Assembly: GCF_001665685.1 (NCBI RefSeq)
Contig: NZ_LZTB01000130.1
Span: 62,001-126,000 of the forward strand
DNA from: Mycobacterium sp. 852013-50091_SCH5140682
Lineage (GTDB): Bacteria > Actinomycetota > Actinomycetes > Mycobacteriales > Mycobacteriaceae
Length of the DNA: 64,000 nucleotides
Reading direction: 5' to 3'
Every line of letters starts with the position of its first letter. The stretch's first letter is position 1. The position numbers and the translations under genes were made by a program. Below the pieces are notes generated by a model that did no database searches, was not told where the DNA came from, and worked only from the letters and a program-made list of their open reading frames with translations. Below, one piece after another: positions 1-8,201 of this stretch.

Positions 1-860
1 CGGGACAGCAGGTTGTCGGTGGCCAGGGCCGGGGCACTCGACGGTGCCGCCTCGGCGCCGAGCTGCTGGGAGATGTGCCGCGCGGCGCGGATGACGAACG
101 GGGCCGTGCGCTGCAACCGGTGCAGTGGAACGGTACCGCTCAGCGACAGGCCGGCCACCTCGCCGTCGACCGAGCGCAGCGGGGCCGCCACGCTTGTCAG
201 GCCGATGGCGAGTTCTTCGTTGTCGTAGGCCAGCCCATGGCGCGAGCGGATGCGGGCCAGTTCCCGGTGCAGCGTGGGCAGATCACCGATGGTGGCCCGG
301 GTGCAGCGCACGAGCCGTTGCCCGACGATGGCGTCGACGTCTTCGGCGGGAAGCTGCGCCAGCATCGTCTTGCCCAGTGCGCTGGCATGTGCGGGGGTGT
401 GACCGGCGACGCGAGTCGGCACAACGGCGCTGTTGCGGCCCGCCACCTTGTCGAGGTACACGACGTCGCCTCCGAAAAGGACCCCGAGGTGCACCACGAG
501 CCCCGTGTCGGCGTGCAGCCGCGACAGGGTCGGCGAGGCCACGCCACGCAGTTGCGAGTGGTCGACCATCCTGGTCACGGGCAGGGGTGAGGCGGCAAGC
601 GCATAGCCGTCGCGGCGGTGCTGCAGCAGGCCGGCCTTGTGCAGCTGTTTGAGGATGCGGTGCACCGACGAGCGCGGCAGCTCGGTGCGGCCGGCGATCT
701 GATCCAGCCGCAGGTGCTTGCCCGGTTCGTCGAACGTGTTGAGGATCAGCGCGACTCGATCCACCATCGACACCGCGGTGCCATTTTGGTGCTCCTCGCG
801 TGCGCGGTTGTTTTGGACGGGCCGCGGCTGCGCCGGTTCACGGCTTGTGTAACTCGGCAT
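1..860 (-). CDS. IclR-family transcriptional regulator (3' end cut by window edge)
   Basis: The reading frame is open from an ATG at 860 to the left edge, so the C-terminus is missing (286 codons seen). An AAGGGACGG ribosome site lies about 6 nt before the ATG. After a 31-residue polar leader comes a winged helix (MVDRVALILNTFDE, then LDQIAGRTELPRSSVHRILK), followed by the IclR effector domain (TGLVVHLGVLFGGDVVYLDKV, then GHTPAHASALGKTMLA). IclR proteins are usually repressors or dual regulators of catabolic genes and bind small aromatic or acyl effectors. It is divergent from the flavoenzyme gene starting at 997, and an IclR-like palindrome (908-922) lies between them, so autoregulation and control of that gene are likely. 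The effector is unknown. Confidence 0.9.
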   Translation of the reverse strand, partial: MPSYTSREPAQPRPVQNNRAREEHQNGTAVSMVDRVALILNTFDEPGKHLRLDQIAGRTELPRSSVHRILKQLHKAGLLQHRRDGYALAASPLPVTRMVDHSQLRGVASPTLSRLHADTGLVVHLGVLFGGDVVYLDKVAGRNSAVVPTRVAGHTPAHASALGKTMLAQLPAEDVDAIVGQRLVRCTRATIGDLPTLHRELARIRSRHGLAYDNEELAIGLTSVAAPLRSVDGEVAGLSLSGTVPLHRLQRTAPFVIRAARHISQQLGAEAAPSSAPALATDNLLS

Positions 861-907
861 CTGCGCCGTCCCTTCTGCGTGGACGTCGGATCCTCGGCCC
901 ACCACGA

Positions 908-922
908 TCCCATTGAGTGAGA
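908..922. promoter_or_regulatory. IclR-type operator candidate, site C
   Basis: TCCCATTGAGTGAGA, in the 136-bp divergent region between the IclR gene (start 860) and the flavoenzyme gene. It fits the pattern TNCCNNTSAGYGRGA shared, fully or with one mismatch, with sites at 3801, 4287 and 7027. Binding is inferred from recurrence, partial symmetry and position only. Confidence 0.5.
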
Positions 923-996
923 TTGCGGCGCAACCCCGCGATCACTTCCCCCACGATGGTCGACAGCGCGCAATGCGGGCGACAAGGGAGTTGTGG

Positions 997-2070
997 ATGC
1001 GTGGTGTTGACATGACCAGAGACGTTCTGGAAGGCATCGACGAGCAGGCCGCGGTGTTGCGGGCCCTCGGACCCGTCAACGAGGCACTCGGTCGGTTGGA
1101 CGACCGCTGCGCCGAAGCGCTGCGCCGCTGCGGGGTGATGCACATGCTGCAGCCCGAAGAGTTCGGCGGCGTAGAAACGCATCCGGCGGATTTCGCGGAC
1201 GCCGTGTACGAGATCGCCCGCCTGGACGGTTCGGCGGGCTGGGTAGCGGGATCGGTCGGCGTTCCCCCGTGGATCGTGGCCACCGCCGACCGGCGCCCCC
1301 GTGACGAGGTGTGGGAAGCTGACCCGGGTAGCTGGATCACATCGGCGTATTCCGTTGCGGGACTGCTGCTTCCGGTCGCCGACGGCTATCGGCTGTCGGG
1401 TGAGTGGCACTTTGTGGCGGGCGTCGATCATTGTGACTGGATCGTTCTGGGCGCCCGCGTGGTCGACACCGCCGACGCCGCGGGGCCCGTATATGTCCTG
1501 GCACCGACCGCCGAGCTGCTGATCGTCGAGGATTCGTGGAACGGCGTCGGGCTGGCGGGGGCCGGCAGCAAGACCATCGCTGCCGACGACGTATTCGTGC
1601 CCACCCACCGGGTGCATCGCGGCGTCGCCGACGGGACCGCGGCTGAACAGGCCGGCCTGCGTAATCCCGTCTACCACTTGCCGTTCGGCATGGTCGTGCC
1701 GCTGGGCATCACGGCTGCGGTGATCGGGATGGCCGACGGTGCGCTGGCTCATCACGACGCGGCGGGGGAATTCGACGGTGTGGTCGTCGAGCAGGCTGCT
1801 GCGGAAATCCGGGCTTCGCGGCTGGCGCTGCTCGACACCGTCAGCGCGTCGTTCCATCTTGTCCTCGACGGGCCGATCGATGCGGGTGTGCGGGAACGGG
1901 CACGGCGCGATCAGGTGGCGGCGGCGCGCCGTGCGGTGCGTGCGGTCGACGACATCGTGTCGCGGTCGAGCATCGACGCACTGCGTCGTGACCACCCGCT
2001 GCAGAGGTTCTGGCGGGATGCCCATGTCGGGCTCGCCGGGGTGGTTGCCGCGTCGGGGCTGATGGGCTGA
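997..2070 (+). CDS. Acyl-CoA dehydrogenase-fold flavin-dependent monooxygenase (HsaA-like group)
   Basis: A protein of 357 aa with the two-component flavin monooxygenase/acyl-CoA dehydrogenase fold. The N-terminal helical domain has AEALRRCGVMHMLQPEEFGG and the pattern EIARLDGSAGWVAG. The beta domain follows (GYRLSGEWHFVAGVDHCDW, GVGLAGAGSKTI). The C-terminal helical bundle ends in PLQRFWRDAHVG, typical of HsaA and C2-hydroxylase-type enzymes that use reduced flavin from a partner reductase. I chose the ATG at 997 because AAGGGAG lies 6 nt upstream; an upstream in-frame start at 913 would overlap the candidate operator. No flavin reductase is adjacent. The substrate cannot be told; the surrounding SDR and Baeyer-Villiger genes suggest ring-compound or ketone catabolism. 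Confidence 0.8.
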   Translation: MRGVDMTRDVLEGIDEQAAVLRALGPVNEALGRLDDRCAEALRRCGVMHMLQPEEFGGVETHPADFADAVYEIARLDGSAGWVAGSVGVPPWIVATADRRPRDEVWEADPGSWITSAYSVAGLLLPVADGYRLSGEWHFVAGVDHCDWIVLGARVVDTADAAGPVYVLAPTAELLIVEDSWNGVGLAGAGSKTIAADDVFVPTHRVHRGVADGTAAEQAGLRNPVYHLPFGMVVPLGITAAVIGMADGALAHHDAAGEFDGVVVEQAAAEIRASRLALLDTVSASFHLVLDGPIDAGVRERARRDQVAAARRAVRAVDDIVSRSSIDALRRDHPLQRFWRDAHVGLAGVVAASGLMG

Positions 2071-2093
2071 ACGCCCCGACGCGCCCCGCCCGA

Positions 2094-2885
2094 TCAGGCG
2101 TGGGTGCCACCGTCGATGCGGATCTCGGTGCCACTGATGAACACGCCGTCGTCGGACACCAACATCGCGATCACACCCGCGACCGCACTGGGATCGCCCA
2201 TGGCCGCGGTGCCGGAGGTGAGCGTCGTCGGCATGATCGGCGATAGCTTGGCGAACAGCGACCAGTCGGCGTCGGAAGGAATGAATCCCGCTGTCGCATC
2301 GGTGATCCCGGACTTGATGCTGCCCGGCGCGACGCTCACGGCGCGCAGCCCCTGCTTGCCGTACTCCAGTGCCAGCGCGTGTGTCATCGCCTGGATTCCG
2401 CCCTTGCTGGCCGCATACGCCGCCATGTAGGGATGGGCGAACGCCGCGGAGGTCGAACTGAAGTTGACGATCGCGCTGCGCGGATTGGCCAGCAGCGCGG
2501 GCAGGGCCTCGCGGATCACCAAGAAGGTGCCGGTCAGGTTGACCGCGATGATCTGGTTCCACGCCGCCAGGCTCATCTCGTGGGTGTGTACTGCGCGCAG
2601 CATGCCGGCCGCGTTGACCACCGCATCGAGACCGCCGAGCGCCTCGATCGCGGCCTTGACCCCCTCGACGACCGAGGTCTCGTCCCCGATGTCCATGGTC
2701 AGAGCGGTGAACCGGGAGTCGGTGCCTGCCTGCTGGGCGAGTTCGCCCGTGTGGACCAGTCCATCGGTGGAGATGTCGGCGGCGACCACAGTCGCGCCTT
2801 CGTCGAGCAGGCGCAGGGCGGTGGCCTGCCCGATACCTGATGCTGCGCCAGTCACCAGGATGCGGTGGTGGTCGAGTCGCTTCAT
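2094..2885 (-). CDS. Short-chain dehydrogenase/reductase (SDR), 263 aa
   Basis: Classical SDR architecture: cofactor motif TGAASGIG at residues 12-19, NAAG at 91-94, catalytic Ser at about 143-144 and YxxxK at Y157/K161, with the usual C-terminal IRIDGG strand. It oxidises or reduces a hydroxyl/carbonyl with NAD(P)(H) in the cytoplasm. The residues after the second beta strand (AADIS) favour NAD(H). It lies 40 bp downstream of a second SDR gene on the same strand and is probably co-transcribed with it. The product could act on alcohol or ketone intermediates of the pathway that includes the Baeyer-Villiger enzyme; the substrate is not determinable. Confidence 0.85.
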   Translation of the reverse strand: MKRLDHHRILVTGAASGIGQATALRLLDEGATVVAADISTDGLVHTGELAQQAGTDSRFTALTMDIGDETSVVEGVKAAIEALGGLDAVVNAAGMLRAVHTHEMSLAAWNQIIAVNLTGTFLVIREALPALLANPRSAIVNFSSTSAAFAHPYMAAYAASKGGIQAMTHALALEYGKQGLRAVSVAPGSIKSGITDATAGFIPSDADWSLFAKLSPIMPTTLTSGTAAMGDPSAVAGVIAMLVSDDGVFISGTEIRIDGGTHA

Positions 2886-2925
2886 GCTGTGTTGCTCCTG
2901 TCTCAGATGATCTGGGCGCCGGATG

Positions 2926-3702
2926 TCATTGGCCCATCACATATTTCACGGTGGGGCCTGCGGTCCAGCCGCCGTCGACGGCGATCTCCGCGCCGGTGAC
3001 GTAGGAGGCGGCAGAGGACAGCAGATAGGTGACCGCACCGGCGATCTCGTCGGCGTCACCGACGCGGCCCATCGGGGTATTGGGATAGTTGCCCTCACCC
3101 GGCACGATGCCGACCTGCGCCGTCATCGGTGTGTAGGTCATGCCCGGATGCACCGAGTTGACCCGGATACGGTCGCCGCCGAGCTCTACGGCGGCGATCT
3201 TCGTCAGACCGCGCACACCCCACTTCGAGGCGCCGTAGCCGGCGGTCAGCGCCAGGCCCATCAGGCCTGCCGCCGACGAGATGTTGACGATCGAACCGCC
3301 CCCGGCCGCGCGCATCTGCGCGATGACCGCCTGCAGGCCGTTGAATACCCCGACGAGGTTGACCTCGAGCACGGTGCGGAAGTGGTCGAGCGGTTCGTGC
3401 TCGATGAACTGCCCGGTCGAGATGCCCGCGTTGTTCACCAGACCGGTGAGGGTGCCGAACTCGGCAAGGGTGAGCTCGACCGCCGAAGCCCAGTGCGCCG
3501 GATCGGTCACGTCGAGGTGGACGTAGCGCGCGCTGGACCCGAGGTCGGCCGCCAGTCGGCCACCCTCGTCGTCCAACACGTCGGCGATGACGACCTTGCC
3601 GCCACCGGCGACGATGTGTCGCGCGAACGACGCGCCGAGCCCCCGGGCGCCGCCGGTGACGATGGCCACGACGTCCGACAAGCCTTGTGAATCCGCCTGC
3701 AT
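2926..3702 (-). CDS. Short-chain dehydrogenase similar to 3-alpha/20-beta-hydroxysteroid dehydrogenases
   Basis: An SDR of 258 aa: TGGARGLG at 16-23, Asp41 after beta2 (favouring NAD), NNAG at 90-93, Ser142-143 and YxxxK at Y156/K160, then GVRGLTKIAAVELG and the C-terminal VTGAEIAVDGG. The overall pattern resembles the FabG3/20-beta-hydroxysteroid dehydrogenase branch common in mycobacteria. It is the first gene of a two-SDR operon. A candidate IclR site (3801-3815) lies about 100 bp upstream of its start. Steroid activity is only suggested by family resemblance. Confidence 0.85.
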   Translation of the reverse strand: MQADSQGLSDVVAIVTGGARGLGASFARHIVAGGGKVVIADVLDDEGGRLAADLGSSARYVHLDVTDPAHWASAVELTLAEFGTLTGLVNNAGISTGQFIEHEPLDHFRTVLEVNLVGVFNGLQAVIAQMRAAGGGSIVNISSAAGLMGLALTAGYGASKWGVRGLTKIAAVELGGDRIRVNSVHPGMTYTPMTAQVGIVPGEGNYPNTPMGRVGDADEIAGAVTYLLSSAASYVTGAEIAVDGGWTAGPTVKYVMGQ

Positions 3703-3800
3703 CCCAGCAACTTCCTTTCAGCATCGGCTGGGCAGAGACCTCGGCCGGGTCCGCCCGCGCATTGACGCAATCACATCGCGGGACGCTGCGCGGGGTTTAG

Positions 3801-3815
3801 TCCTACTCAGTGGGA
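3801..3815. promoter_or_regulatory. IclR-type operator candidate, site D
   Basis: TCCTACTCAGTGGGA is a near-perfect palindrome (TCC-ACT / AGT-GGA arms). It lies upstream of the two-SDR operon and overlaps the end of the WS/DGAT remnant. It differs at one position from the pattern of sites C, B and A. The role is inferred. Confidence 0.45.
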
Positions 3816-4217
3816 ATTCGGGTGTCGGGCCGTCTCGGTGGGCGGAACCGGTAACCCGGCGGCAGCCATCAGTTTCTCGAGTTCGGCCTTGGCGCCCTCG
3901 GCCGACAGTCGCTCGACGGGGTCCGCCACGTCGGTACAGATCGACGCGACCATCGCGTGCACGAAGTTGCCCAGTTCGTCGTCTCCTGCGTCGCGCGTCG
4001 ACATCGGGACGGTGGCCAGCACCGAGTTCTGCGGCAGCTCATCGCGTTTCAGCAGATAACTGCGCAGTGCGCCCGCGACGACGCACAGGATCACGTCGTT
4101 GACCTTGACGCCGAGGCTGTTCTTGACGTGCTTGATGTCGGCCATCGGCAGCGACGTGTAGGCGAAGCTGCGGTGGGAACTCAGCGCGCCGTCGAAACTC
4201 GTCTTCGGGGCGCTCAT
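3807..4217 (-). pseudogene. Remnant of a WS/DGAT-family (wax ester synthase/diacylglycerol acyltransferase) gene
   Basis: Only 136 aa remain where the family usually has about 450-470. The recognisable part is the central/C-terminal section (SLGVKVNDVILCVVAGALRSYL and ATVPMSTRDAGDDELGN, typical of the DUF1298-side domain). The N-terminal half with the catalytic HHxxxDG motif is absent, and no upstream frame supplies it. The C-terminal end also stops early. Intact enzymes acylate diacylglycerol or fatty alcohols at the membrane to make storage lipid. I regard this as a degraded copy. An expressed short protein is possible, but acyltransferase activity is not expected without the HHxxxDG site. 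Confidence 0.7.
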
Positions 4218-4282
4218 CGGCCGTGGCGGCGGGTTGTCGCGCCGCAGGTGGCAGCCGTATAGCGCCCGGGCGGCGCGGAGGG

Positions 4283-4305
4283 GTTGTGCCGGTCAGTGAG
4301 ACAAC
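4283..4305. promoter_or_regulatory. IclR-type operator candidate, site B, upstream of the Baeyer-Villiger gene
   Basis: A 23-bp element with outer arms GTTGT / ACAAC and the core TGCCGGTCAGTGAGA (4287-4301). It shares the pattern TNCCNNTSAGYGRGA with sites C and A and ends 65 bp before the GTG start at 4371. The same GACAACGGC tail also follows site A near 7040. Confidence 0.55.
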
Positions 4306-4370
4306 GGCTGTGCCGCCCGGATTCGATTCGTAGCGTGGCATTTCCGAACACCACGTGAAAGGCGACCATA

Positions 4371-6005
4371 GTGGCAGTCCAAGCACCATCGGCAGAGAAC
4401 GCGGAAGTTGCGGCCACGGTGGATGTCGTGGTGGTCGGCGCCGGTTTCGCCGGGCTCTACGCGTTGCATCGCCTGCGCGGTCAGGGGCTTTCGGTGCGGG
4501 TGTTCGAGGCGGCCGACGGCGTGGGCGGCGTGTGGTACTGGAACCGGTACCCGGGCGCCCGCTGCGACGTCGAGAGCGTCGACTACTCGTATTCGTTCGA
4601 CGAGGCCCTGCAGCAGGAGTGGGACTGGAGCGAGAAGTACGCGACCCAACCGGAGACCCTGCGCTACCTCAACCACGTGGCCGACAGGTTCGACCTGCGC
4701 CGGGACATCACGTTCGGGGCCAGGGTGACCGACATGGTGCTCGACGAGCAGACGCTGCGCTGGGAGGTTCGCACGGACCGCGGCGACGTGGTCTCGACAC
4801 GCTTCTGCATCCTGGCGGTGGGCCCGCTGTCGAACGCGAACATCCCGGCGATCGACGGTCTCGACTCGTTCGCCGGCGAGGTTTACCATACCGCCCACTG
4901 GCCGCACGGAGGCGTGGATTTCACGGGCAAGCGGGTCGGCGTCATCGGTACCGGATCCTCTGGCATACAAGCGATTCCGTGCATCGCCGAGCAGGCCGCG
5001 CAGCTGTACGTCTTCCAGCGGACCCCGAATTACAGCGTGCCGGCAGGCAATGTGCCGCTCGATGACGAGACTCGCGCCCGGCAGAAGGCGAACTACGCGC
5101 AGCGGCGGCGGCTGTCACGCGCCAGCGGTGGTGGCTCCCCGCACCAGCCGCATCCCAAATCGGCACTCGAGGTTTCCGACGACGAGCTTCGGGAGACCTA
5201 CGAACGTCGCTGGGAACTGGGCGGCGTGCTGTTCTCCAAGGCGTTTCCCGATCAGCTGATCACCATCGAGGCCAATGACACCGCACGCCGGTTCTGGGAG
5301 CAGAAGGTCCGCGATGTCATCGACGATCCCGCGACGGCGGAGCTGCTGATCCCCAAGGATCATCCGATCGGCGCCAAGCGGATCTGCACCGACGACAACT
5401 ACTTTCAGACTTTCAACCGCGACCACGTGCACCTGGTGAACCTGCGGGCGACACCGATCGATCGGATCGATGCCACCGGTGTCGACACCTCCGACACCCA
5501 TTACGCACTGGACGCCTTGGTGTTGGCCACCGGGTTCGACGCGATGACCGGGTCGGTGCAGAAACTCAATGTGGTCGGTCGCGGTGGACGCACCCTCAAC
5601 GAGGCGTGGGCGCACGGGCCGGTCACCTACCTGGGTCTCGGGGTCGCGGGCTTCCCGAACATGTTCAACATCGCCGGACCGGGCAGCCCGTCGGTGCTGG
5701 CGAACATGGTGCTGCATTCGGAGTTGCACGTGGACTGGGTGGCCGACGCGATCGCCCACCTGGACGAGCGCGATGCACGAGCCCTGGAGGCACGCGCGGA
5801 CGCCGCTGCCGAGTGGGTGCAGGAGTGCAGCCGTCGGGCCGCGGCAACCTTGATGCCGCAGGCCAATTCGTGGTACCTCGGCGCGAACATCCCGGGCAAG
5901 CCGCGAGTGTTCATGCCGTTCGTCGGTGGCTTCGGCGTATACGGCCAGATCATCGCCGATGTGGCCGCAGCCGGCTACAAGGGGTTCGACATTCACCAGG
6001 ACTGA
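4371..6005 (+). CDS. Baeyer-Villiger monooxygenase (cyclohexanone monooxygenase type)
   Basis: A protein of 544 aa with two Rossmann motifs (VVVGAGFAGL near residue 20 for FAD; VGVIGTGSSG near 187 for NADPH). Between them is the type I BVMO fingerprint FAGEVYHTAHWPHG (F-G-HT-WP) near residue 165. Such enzymes insert oxygen next to a ketone to give esters or lactones, using FAD and NADPH. The start is a GTG at 4371, preceded by GAAAGG. The gene is followed by a palindromic region (6020-6079) that probably ends transcription. Nearby SDR genes could supply the ketone, and the (now broken) hydrolase gene at 6109 would have been the natural ester/lactone hydrolase partner. The substrate is unknown. 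Confidence 0.93.
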   Translation: MAVQAPSAENAEVAATVDVVVVGAGFAGLYALHRLRGQGLSVRVFEAADGVGGVWYWNRYPGARCDVESVDYSYSFDEALQQEWDWSEKYATQPETLRYLNHVADRFDLRRDITFGARVTDMVLDEQTLRWEVRTDRGDVVSTRFCILAVGPLSNANIPAIDGLDSFAGEVYHTAHWPHGGVDFTGKRVGVIGTGSSGIQAIPCIAEQAAQLYVFQRTPNYSVPAGNVPLDDETRARQKANYAQRRRLSRASGGGSPHQPHPKSALEVSDDELRETYERRWELGGVLFSKAFPDQLITIEANDTARRFWEQKVRDVIDDPATAELLIPKDHPIGAKRICTDDNYFQTFNRDHVHLVNLRATPIDRIDATGVDTSDTHYALDALVLATGFDAMTGSVQKLNVVGRGGRTLNEAWAHGPVTYLGLGVAGFPNMFNIAGPGSPSVLANMVLHSELHVDWVADAIAHLDERDARALEARADAAAEWVQECSRRAAATLMPQANSWYLGANIPGKPRVFMPFVGGFGVYGQIIADVAAAGYKGFDIHQD

Positions 6006-6019
6006 CGGCCCGGCGCCGC

Positions 6020-6079
6020 CGCGAGTGTGCAGCCTCTGCGATGTCCGGGCCCGTTTTTCGCAGACGATTCACGCTCGCG
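6020..6079. terminator. Nested inverted repeats between convergent genes; possible bidirectional terminator
   Basis: Outer arms CGCGAGTGTG (6020-6029) and CACGCTCGCG (6070-6079) pair with one G-T exception. Inner arms TCTGCGA (6035-6041) and TCGCAGA (6058-6064) pair perfectly. A short T-run (6054-6058) lies inside. The element sits between the convergent ends of the Baeyer-Villiger gene and the hydrolase pseudogene. It resembles short palindromic intergenic elements scattered in mycobacterial genomes, from memory and not checked. Confidence 0.5.
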
Positions 6080-6108
6080 ACGGCAGTGGCCGATTGCCAG
6101 TCAACTGC

Positions 6109-6982
6109 TCAGCGGGCCAGCAGTGAGGTGATATCGGCGGCCACCTGGCGTCGGGCCTCGCCGGCCACGGTGAGCACCGGCATCGTCATAAATCCGTGGA
6201 TGGCGCCGGAGTAGCGTCGATGCGTCACCGGAACACCTGCGGCCGCGAGGGCTGACATAGGGATGGGTGCGGTCCGATATGCCGGGAACGTATTGATCCC
6301 AGTACCACGCCATGGCGGCAGCGGTGTTGTAGTAGCCGGTCGCGAACCGGCGGTAGGACTCCGTGGTGAAATCGGCGGCAATCACCGGGTATAGCAGGAC
6401 CTGACCTGCGATGTGGGGACCACCGCGATCGCGCGCCAAGACCGCCGTCACCGCAGCCAGGTTGCCGCCGGCGCTGTCGCCGGCGACCACCAACCGGGCC
6501 GCGTCGCCCCCGAGCGCTCCGGCATGCGCAACAGCCCAGCACAGCGCGGCATATACATCCTCGGCGGCCGTGGGCCACCGCGCTTCCGGGGCCAGCCGGT
6601 AGTCCACCGAAACCACGACCGCCCCGACGTCGTTGGTGAGTAACCGGCACAGGTCATCATGGGTGTCCAGGTCGCAGAACACGAACCCACCCCCGTGGGC
6701 GAACACCACCAGCGGCAGTGTTGCCATGGAAGGCATTGCGGGCCAATAGATCCGTAGCGGTATGCCCTCGGGTGTCACGCTGTCGCGTACTGCGCCGACG
6801 GGTCGTGGTCGGGCGGGCCGCCGGAACCGTGCCCGGACGGCGGCGCGGGCCTGCGCGCCCGTCATGGTCTCGACGGCGGGGAAGCCGGTGTTGAGTACCC
6901 GCAGCAACTCGGCGATTTCGGGATCGAGTCGCATCTGCTCGGGTTGTCTGTCGAGACCTACCACTGGCGCCGAGTACGTCAT
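6109..6982 (-). pseudogene. Alpha/beta hydrolase (hormone-sensitive lipase family), broken by internal deletion/frameshift
   Basis: The N-terminal frame reads as an HSL-family esterase: HGGGFVFCDLDTHD (oxyanion HGGG), VDYRLAPEARWP, and the nucleophile elbow GDSAGGN, up to HPYVSP. After that the frame is wrong. The proper C-terminal end (ALAAAGVPVTHRRYSGAIHGFMTM...LLAR), with the catalytic His region, continues in another frame and stops at 6109. The expected segment between, which holds the catalytic Asp (DPLRD-type motif, about 25-30 residues), is missing. The break near 6245 is therefore a deletion that also shifts the frame. The predicted product lacks Asp and His and should be inactive. 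It is divergent from the IclR gene at 7149. Confidence 0.8.
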
Positions 6983-7026
6983 GACCGACGATCGTCATCG
7001 CGGGGGCCGAAATATTGCACAACCTG

Positions 7027-7041
7027 TACCGCTGAGCGGGA
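7027..7041. promoter_or_regulatory. IclR-type operator candidate, site A
   Basis: TACCGCTGAGCGGGA, with the CCGCT-AGCGG core as a good palindrome. It lies in the divergent region between the hydrolase pseudogene (start 6982) and the IclR gene (start 7149). It fits the pattern of sites C and B and shares the following ACAACGGC with site B. Confidence 0.5.
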
Positions 7042-7148
7042 CAACGGCCCACTGAAAGGTCCCGCGCGCTGCACCATCACAATGCCCGGCACAAAACCAA
7101 CCCAGGTGCCGGAGGCGATTTCATGATCAAGCAGATGAGGAGACAGTC

Positions 7149-8012
7149 ATGGTGCCGGCCGTCAAGGACAGCCCCGATACCCCGCCGATCGCTGCGATCG
7201 GGCGGGTGTCAGCGCTGCTGGATGCCTTCGACGGCGGCAATCGACTGACGTTGGCCCAGATTGCCCGCCGGACCGGCCTGCCGCGGTCCTCGACACACCG
7301 CATGCTCGACCAGTTGGTGCGGCTGCAGTGGCTGCTCCGCACCGGCCACGAGTACGAGCTCGGGACCAAACTCATCGAACTGGGCCACCGTGCCGTGCAC
7401 CAGAATCGTGTGTACCGGGCCGCGGCACCGTACCTGTGGGATCTGCATCGTGCGACGGGCATGGTGGTGCATCTGGCGATACTCGACGGTGCCGATGTCG
7501 TCTACCTCGAAAAGGTAGGCGGCCGCATGGGCCTGTCGATTCCGACGCAGATCGGCTCGCGCCAACCGGCGCATTGCACGGGTGTCGGCAAAGCGATTCT
7601 GGCCTACAGCCCCCTGGCCCGGCTCGAGCGCCTCGAGGAGGCCGAGCTGACCCGTAAAACCAACTACTCGATCACGGATGCGGCAGAGCTTCGGGTCGCC
7701 TTGAGCGAGATCAGGACTCGTGGCGTCGCATTCGACCGCGAGGAGTGCACCCCGGGATTCGGGTGTGTGGCGGCCCCGGTCGGGCCGGTCGACGAGCCCG
7801 TTGCCGCGGTGTCGGTGTGCGGCCCGGTCGACCGGTTGCCGTTCGACAACCGGCTTGCCGCACCGGTGCGCATCACGGCCCTGCAGATTTGGCGCAATCT
7901 GGACGATGCCGCACTCGGCCGCTCAGGCTCGCGGCAGCGGTCCCGAAAGCGCACCACCGGACCGAATGCCGCCGACCATCTGCTGCCGGCCTGCCACAAG
8001 CCGACCCTCTGA
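7149..8012 (+). CDS. IclR-family transcriptional regulator, 287 aa
   Basis: N-terminal winged helix (IGRVSALLDAFDGG, LAQIARRTGLPRSSTHRMLDQL) and C-terminal IclR effector domain (ATGMVVHLAILDGADVVYLEKV, PAHCTGVGKAILAY, FDREECTPGFGCVAAPV). GAGGAGACAGTC before the ATG gives a strong ribosome site. It is clearly paralogous to the regulator at 1-860. With that gene it brackets the flavoenzyme/SDR/Baeyer-Villiger cluster. One or both are the likely binders of the four repeated sites. The C-terminal 30 residues are basic and variable. The effector is unknown. Confidence 0.92.
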   Translation: MVPAVKDSPDTPPIAAIGRVSALLDAFDGGNRLTLAQIARRTGLPRSSTHRMLDQLVRLQWLLRTGHEYELGTKLIELGHRAVHQNRVYRAAAPYLWDLHRATGMVVHLAILDGADVVYLEKVGGRMGLSIPTQIGSRQPAHCTGVGKAILAYSPLARLERLEEAELTRKTNYSITDAAELRVALSEIRTRGVAFDREECTPGFGCVAAPVGPVDEPVAAVSVCGPVDRLPFDNRLAAPVRITALQIWRNLDDAALGRSGSRQRSRKRTTGPNAADHLLPACHKPTL

Positions 8013-8050
8013 ACCGATCGGGCGATTACCCGCCGCCCTGCGCCGAAAAT

Positions 8051-8070
8051 TCGAGTAGTGCATTACTCGA
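8051..8070. promoter_or_regulatory. 20-bp palindrome between IclR and SARP/MalT-like regulator genes
   Basis: TCGAGTAGTG / CATTACTCGA form a 20-bp palindrome with one mismatched pair. It lies in the 189-bp gap after the IclR gene and about 130 bp before the next start at 8202. It is a possible operator for the downstream regulator. I see no other copy in the window. Confidence 0.4.
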
Positions 8071-8201
8071 TCCCGCATGCCGACCCCGGCCATATGCTCG
8101 CCACAAGGTATTGCACAGGAAACGCGAGCAAGGATCACTGGCAAAGATGAAGCGCGATCCGGCGGGAAGCGTCGATTGTTCGGACAGGTGGACGAACAAC
8201 C

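Noticed and set aside
838..2562. Long open frame (574 codons) on the minus strand across the flavoenzyme gene
   Set aside because: Arg/Gly/His-rich translation without domains, antisense to a well-recognised enzyme; an artefact of high GC.
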